Below are positions 12,840 to 16,542 of a stretch of DNA of 16,542 nucleotides, piece after piece (position 1 is the first letter of the stretch; every line of letters begins with the position of its first letter). Position numbers and translations under genes: made by a program. Origin of the DNA: Candidatus Aminicenantota bacterium (lineage in GTDB: Bacteria > Acidobacteriota > Aminicenantia > Aminicenantales > Saccharicenantaceae); contig JALHVH010000041.1 of NCBI GenBank assembly GCA_022867105.1, positions 1 to 16,542 of the forward strand. Reading direction: 5' to 3'. The notes under the pieces are model-generated. The model saw only the letters and a list, made by a program, of their open reading frames with translations. It searched no databases and was not told where the DNA came from.

Positions 12840-15800
12840 CTAGCCCTTCTTTTCCTTGAACCTCACCTTTTCAAAATAGCTGTAGACGATCGGGATGACG
12901 AACAGCGTCAGGAACGTCGTGGCCGCGAGGCCCCCGAGGACGGTGACGGCCATCGGGGCCCTGAATTCCGCCCCGGAGGACGTGGCCAAGGCCATGGGCA
13001 GCATCCCCAGGATGGTGGTCAAGGCCGTCAGAAGGACGGGCCTGAGGCGCGTCGAGCATCCCAGGAGAATGGCTTTGCGTTTCTCCATCCCGCTCCTGAC
13101 CAGCTGGTTGACGTAGTCGATCATGACGATGCCGTTGTTGACGGCGATCCCCTCCAGGAGGATGAAGCCGACCATGACAGGCAGGTTGACCGGCCTCCCC
13201 GTGACCAAGAGCCCGATAACGACGCCGATGAACCCGAGGGGGATCGTGAACATGATGATGAACGGGTGGAGGAGGGATTCGAACTGCGAGGCCATGACCA
13301 TGTAGATGAGAAGCGTGGCCAGGGCCATGGCGGCGAAGAGGACCTTGAAAGCCTCGATCATTTGTTCGTAAGCCCCCCCGTATTCAATGAAATAGCCCGG
13401 AGGAAGCTCTTTATCCAGGCCGCTTAATCTTTTCCTGATGTCTCGAACGACGCTTCCCAGGTCCCGGCCGGCGATATTCCCCGTGATGGAAACACGCCGG
13501 GACTGGTTTTCGCGGCTGATCTGCATCGGCCCGCTTCCCTTTTCGATCGTGGCGATCTGGTCCAGGTAAACCGTCTTGTTGAGGGCCGTAAACAGGGGGA
13601 TGTTCCCGACCTCGGCGATGCTGTCCCGATACGGCATCTTGAAGCGGACGCGGACGTCGACCTCTTCGTCGGCGTCCCGGTAGCGCGTGGCCACCTTGCC
13701 CAGGGTCGCCGCTTGGACGGTCGCCCCGACCTGGCCGATCATGAGCCCCATCTGCGCGGCCCTTTCGCGGTCGATGCGGATGTGGTATTCGGGCTTGGCC
13801 GCGGCCAGGGTATGGGTCGCATCCCGCACGCCCTCGATGCCCTTGATCCGGTCCACGATGACCGTTGCCGTCCGCTTGAGCACGTCGAGGTCCTTTCCGA
13901 AAAGCTTGATGTCGATGGGAGTCTGGGCTCCGCCCATGAAACTTGCGGAAATATCGAGGGACTCGAACTTGGCGTCCTTGATCTTGGGCAGTTTCGCCCG
14001 GATGCCTTCCAGGATCTGGTCCGCGTTCCGGGACCTCTGCTCTTTTTTCTTCAGGCCGACGTAAAAAACGGCCTCATGGGGGCCGGCCGCGGACGAGGCC
14101 GAACCCGAATCCGAGGGGCTGACCTCGGCGGCAGACCCGACCTGGGCCGAGACCATGGTGATCTCCGGCTCCTGCTTGGCCAGGTTTTCGACGAGAAGCG
14201 TGACGCGGTTCGTTTCCGCGAGGGAGGTCCCCACGGGCATGCTGAGCTTGAGGAAGAGCATGTCCCGGTCCATGGTCGGCATGAACTCCGTCCCCAGGAT
14301 GGGGACGAGGACCAGGGACAGGACGAACGCCCCGATGACCGAGAGGAGGAAGAGCAGGCGCCGGCGAAGCGACGCCTCAAGCAGGCGCCGATAATAAGCC
14401 TTGGCGTTCTCGAAACCCTGCCAGGATCGATACCAAGGTTTCTTCCCGGAGGGTTCCTGGTCCCGGCGGATGGTCTTCGTTTTCCGGAAGAGGAAGGAGG
14501 AGAGAAGCGGAACGATCGTCAGGGCGACGAAAAGCGAGGAGATCAGCGAGAAGGTAATGGCCAGGGCCAGGCCCCTGGTAAGCTTGGCCGTGATGCCGGT
14601 GGCAAAGACCATGGGCAGAAAAACGACGATCGTCGTCAGGGTCGAGGCCGTGATGGCCATGCCGACCTCGGATGCTCCGACGACGGAGCCCGATTTGCTG
14701 TCCATCCCCTCCTCGATGTGCCGGAAGGTGTTCTCGATGACGACGATGGCGTTGTCCACGAGCATCCCCACCCCCAAGGCTAGGCCCCCCAGGGTCAACA
14801 TGTTCAAGGTGTAACCGGCTGCATAAAAAGCGATGAACGTCGTGACGATGGACAACGGAATAGCCAAGGCGATGATGAGTGTCGGCCGCCAGTTGAGGAG
14901 GAAGATGAAGATCAGGACGATGGCCAGAAGGCCCCCCTGCCAGGCGTTGTCGGTGGTCCGCTTCGTGACGTCCTTGACCATCTCGGACTGGTCCATGACT
15001 TGATGGAACTTGATATCGGCCGGGAGGGACGGCAGGATCTTGCTCATCTCCTTGTGCACGGCGTCCCCGACGAGGGCGGTGTTGGCCCCGGATTGTTTGA
15101 TGAGGATCAGGAAGACGCCTTTTTCGCCCTGGATGCGGGCCTCGTAGCGCACTTCCTTGATCGTGTCCTTGACCTCCGCTACGTCATCGACATAGATGGG
15201 CTCCCCTTTCGGGCCCGATCCGATGATCGTGCGCCGGATGTCGGTGAGCGACGCGAACTGGCCGAGGGTCCGGACCAGGCGGTCCGTGTAGCGCTCGACG
15301 AGGTTCCCGGCCGGCGTGTTGCTGTTCTGGGCCTGAAGGGCCATGACGACGCGGTCGAGCGTCAGGTTGCGGGACTCCAGAGCCCTTTTATCCACGTCCA
15401 CGTGGACCTCGCGGATGTCGGTGGCAAAGACCTGTGCCGAAGCGACGCCGTCGATCCTATCCAGCCTCGGGGACACTTCGTCCTCGATGAGCTTCTTCAA
15501 CTCGAAGACCGGCCTGTCGGAGGTGATCCCCCAAAAGATGACCGGGAACTGGCTGAAGTTGAACTTGACGACCAACGGCTCGGAGGCGTCGGGCGGGAGA
15601 TAGTTCTTGTACATGCCGATCTGGTCCCGCAGGTCCTGGGCGGCGAAATCGAGGTTCGTCCCCCATTCGAATTCGGCGCTGATGGCGGAGACCCCTTCCG
15701 AGGTCTGCGACGTGACCTTCTTGATGCGGCTGACCGAGCTGACGATCTGCTCCAGGGGCTTGGTGATGGTCGTTTCGATGTCTTCCGAAGAAGCGCCGCT

Positions 15801-15953
15801 GTAGGTCGTGATGACGGACACCGTTGGGAAATCAATGTCCGGAAAGAAATCTAGGCCAAGCTTGGAGAGGGAAATGAAGCCGACGACGACCAGGATCATG
15901 GCCACCATGGCCGTCGTGACACGCTTGTTGACCGAAAATTCGGGGAGCCTCAT
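12840..15953 (-). CDS. RND-family efflux permease (AcrB/HAE1-type)
   Basis: A 1037-residue inner-membrane proton-driven exporter. The first helix (about residues 11-31), the porter motif FPDIDFPTVSVITTYSGAS (37-55), the long transmembrane blocks near 330-500 and 850-1020, and two repeated porter halves match the HAE1 layout and length of AcrB. It should form a trimer with the adaptor encoded upstream and an outer-membrane channel of the TolC type; no such channel gene is in view. In TM4 the sequence is GMLVDNAIVVIEN: Asp400 matches AcrB Asp407 and Asn401 replaces Asp408. In TM10, EGIAVNNGIVMID replaces the AcrB lysine (Lys940) by Asn939. These changes are common in one clade of RND pumps and imply a different proton relay. 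Substrates cannot be predicted. The start ATG overlaps the adaptor stop by 4 nt. It converges on the eRF1-like gene with only 25 bp between. Confidence 0.94.
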   Translation of the reverse strand: MRLPEFSVNKRVTTAMVAMILVVVGFISLSKLGLDFFPDIDFPTVSVITTYSGASSEDIETTITKPLEQIVSSVSRIKKVTSQTSEGVSAISAEFEWGTNLDFAAQDLRDQIGMYKNYLPPDASEPLVVKFNFSQFPVIFWGITSDRPVFELKKLIEDEVSPRLDRIDGVASAQVFATDIREVHVDVDKRALESRNLTLDRVVMALQAQNSNTPAGNLVERYTDRLVRTLGQFASLTDIRRTIIGSGPKGEPIYVDDVAEVKDTIKEVRYEARIQGEKGVFLILIKQSGANTALVGDAVHKEMSKILPSLPADIKFHQVMDQSEMVKDVTKRTTDNAWQGGLLAIVLIFIFLLNWRPTLIIALAIPLSIVTTFIAFYAAGYTLNMLTLGGLALGVGMLVDNAIVVIENTFRHIEEGMDSKSGSVVGASEVGMAITASTLTTIVVFLPMVFATGITAKLTRGLALAITFSLISSLFVALTIVPLLSSFLFRKTKTIRRDQEPSGKKPWYRSWQGFENAKAYYRRLLEASLRRRLLFLLSVIGAFVLSLVLVPILGTEFMPTMDRDMLFLKLSMPVGTSLAETNRVTLLVENLAKQEPEITMVSAQVGSAAEVSPSDSGSASSAAGPHEAVFYVGLKKKEQRSRNADQILEGIRAKLPKIKDAKFESLDISASFMGGAQTPIDIKLFGKDLDVLKRTATVIVDRIKGIEGVRDATHTLAAAKPEYHIRIDRERAAQMGLMIGQVGATVQAATLGKVATRYRDADEEVDVRVRFKMPYRDSIAEVGNIPLFTALNKTVYLDQIATIEKGSGPMQISRENQSRRVSITGNIAGRDLGSVVRDIRKRLSGLDKELPPGYFIEYGGAYEQMIEAFKVLFAAMALATLLIYMVMASQFESLLHPFIIMFTIPLGFIGVVIGLLVTGRPVNLPVMVGFILLEGIAVNNGIVMIDYVNQLVRSGMEKRKAILLGCSTRLRPVLLTALTTILGMLPMALATSSGAEFRAPMAVTVLGGLAATTFLTLFVIPIVYSYFEKVRFKEKKG

Positions 15954-16542
15954 GATTTGACCTCTTCTACGATCTGGACGGACGCGCCTGCCTCAAGCCC
16001 GAAATTGCCTTCGACGACAACGACCTCGCCCTCGGCGACTCCGTTCAGGACCTCGACCAACGTCGTGTTCTGGATCCCGAGGGTCACGTCACGCTTGACG
16101 GCCTTGCCGTTCTCGACAACGATGACGTGGGCATTTTCCAGAACGGCCCGCTGGGGAACGACCAGGGCCGACTCATGGCTGTTGACCTCGAACGTCACTT
16201 CGCAGAACGTGCCGGGCCTCAATTCCAGCCCGGGATTATCGAAAACGGCTTCGACGAGGAACTTCTTGGTCGAAGGGTCGGCGGTCATGTTGGCGATGGT
16301 CACCTCGCCCTTGAACTCGCGCCCCGGGAGCGAAGGAGTCTTCAGGAGGACCGGTTGGCCCTTCCGGACGCGGGAGATGTCGTTTCCGGAAACTTCCACG
16401 GCGACCTTGACCCTCGCGAAATCCATCAGGGTGAGAACGCCCGTGGCCGCGGAGAAACCGCCCATCATGGGATTGATCACGTCCCCGACCTCGGCGTTCT
16501 TGGAAGCGATGACGCCGCTCCAGGGCGCCTTCATGATGGAAA
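15950..16542 (-). CDS. RND efflux periplasmic adaptor subunit (C-terminal part, cut by window edge)
   Basis: At least 197 residues of the C-terminal part of a membrane fusion protein are visible. The sequence stays open to the right edge, so the ATG at 16534 is an internal Met, not the start. The visible part begins in the second half of the lipoyl-like domain (KAPWSGVIASKNAEVGDVINP). It continues with the beta-barrel domain (LTLMDFARVKVAVEVSGNDISRV, PGLELRPGTFCEVTFEV) and the membrane-proximal domain (ALVVPQRAVLEN, VLNGVAEGEVVVVEG). Such adaptors bridge the inner-membrane RND pump and an outer-membrane channel. The stop codon overlaps the permease ATG as ATGA, so the two are co-transcribed and coupled. 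The promoter, signal peptide or lipobox, and any regulator lie outside the window. Confidence 0.93.
   Translation of the reverse strand, partial: SIMKAPWSGVIASKNAEVGDVINPMMGGFSAATGVLTLMDFARVKVAVEVSGNDISRVRKGQPVLLKTPSLPGREFKGEVTIANMTADPSTKKFLVEAVFDNPGLELRPGTFCEVTFEVNSHESALVVPQRAVLENAHVIVVENGKAVKRDVTLGIQNTTLVEVLNGVAEGEVVVVEGNFGLEAGASVQIVEEVKS

Noticed and set aside
13713..14783. 356-aa open frame on the plus strand
   Set aside because: Antisense to the RND permease gene, with no recognisable domain and a low-complexity Asp/Gly/Arg composition.

Overview
The window is 16.5 kb of GC-rich, tightly packed bacterial chromosome with intact housekeeping genes. A GWxTD-domain protein, a carboxypeptidase-regulatory-domain/TonB-receptor protein ending in an outer-membrane Phe, an AcrB-type pump with its adaptor, and TatA together indicate a diderm bacterium. 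The combination and codon style suggest Acidobacteriota, perhaps the Aminicenantes lineage; this is inference and rests on no marker-gene comparison. No phage, IS element, CRISPR array or integrated plasmid was seen.

Left part (1-4620), all on the minus strand, in transcription order: lepA (EF4), a degraded PIN-domain fragment directly after the lepA stop, an unrecognised 195-aa protein, a helical-repeat lipoprotein, mtnA (methionine salvage), and the first 44 codons of tsaD (tRNA t6A synthesis), cut by the window edge. lepA, the 195-aa gene and tsaD each have a sigma70-like -10 element only 6-8 nt before the start codon and no Shine-Dalgarno sequence, which suggests leaderless or nearly leaderless mRNAs.

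Middle (4640-7060), plus strand: tatA, a coiled-coil/SAM methyltransferase and a ROK-family sugar kinase form a compact operon (6-nt gap, then a 4-nt ATGA overlap). Next, with its own promoter, is a large TonB-dependent-receptor-like outer-membrane protein (7215-10280). It converges on a GWxTD-domain protein, and their stop codons interlock.

Right part: the 460-bp region 11207-11668 holds an extended -10 promoter for the GWxTD gene, a 15-bp perfect inverted repeat, tRNA-Leu(CAG) with encoded CCA and a near-consensus promoter, and the divergent promoter of the next gene. That gene (11669-12814) encodes a bacterial eRF1-like (baeRF) protein with a C-terminal four-Cys zinc ribbon and a GGY..N loop where release factors have GGQ. 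The remainder, minus strand, is an RND efflux permease overlapped by its periplasmic adaptor gene, which runs off the right edge.

No wholly new multi-gene system is evident. The observations most worth following are the eRF1-like protein, the repeated SD-less promoter-to-start arrangement, the PIN remnant in frame behind lepA, and the inverted repeat beside the tRNA.
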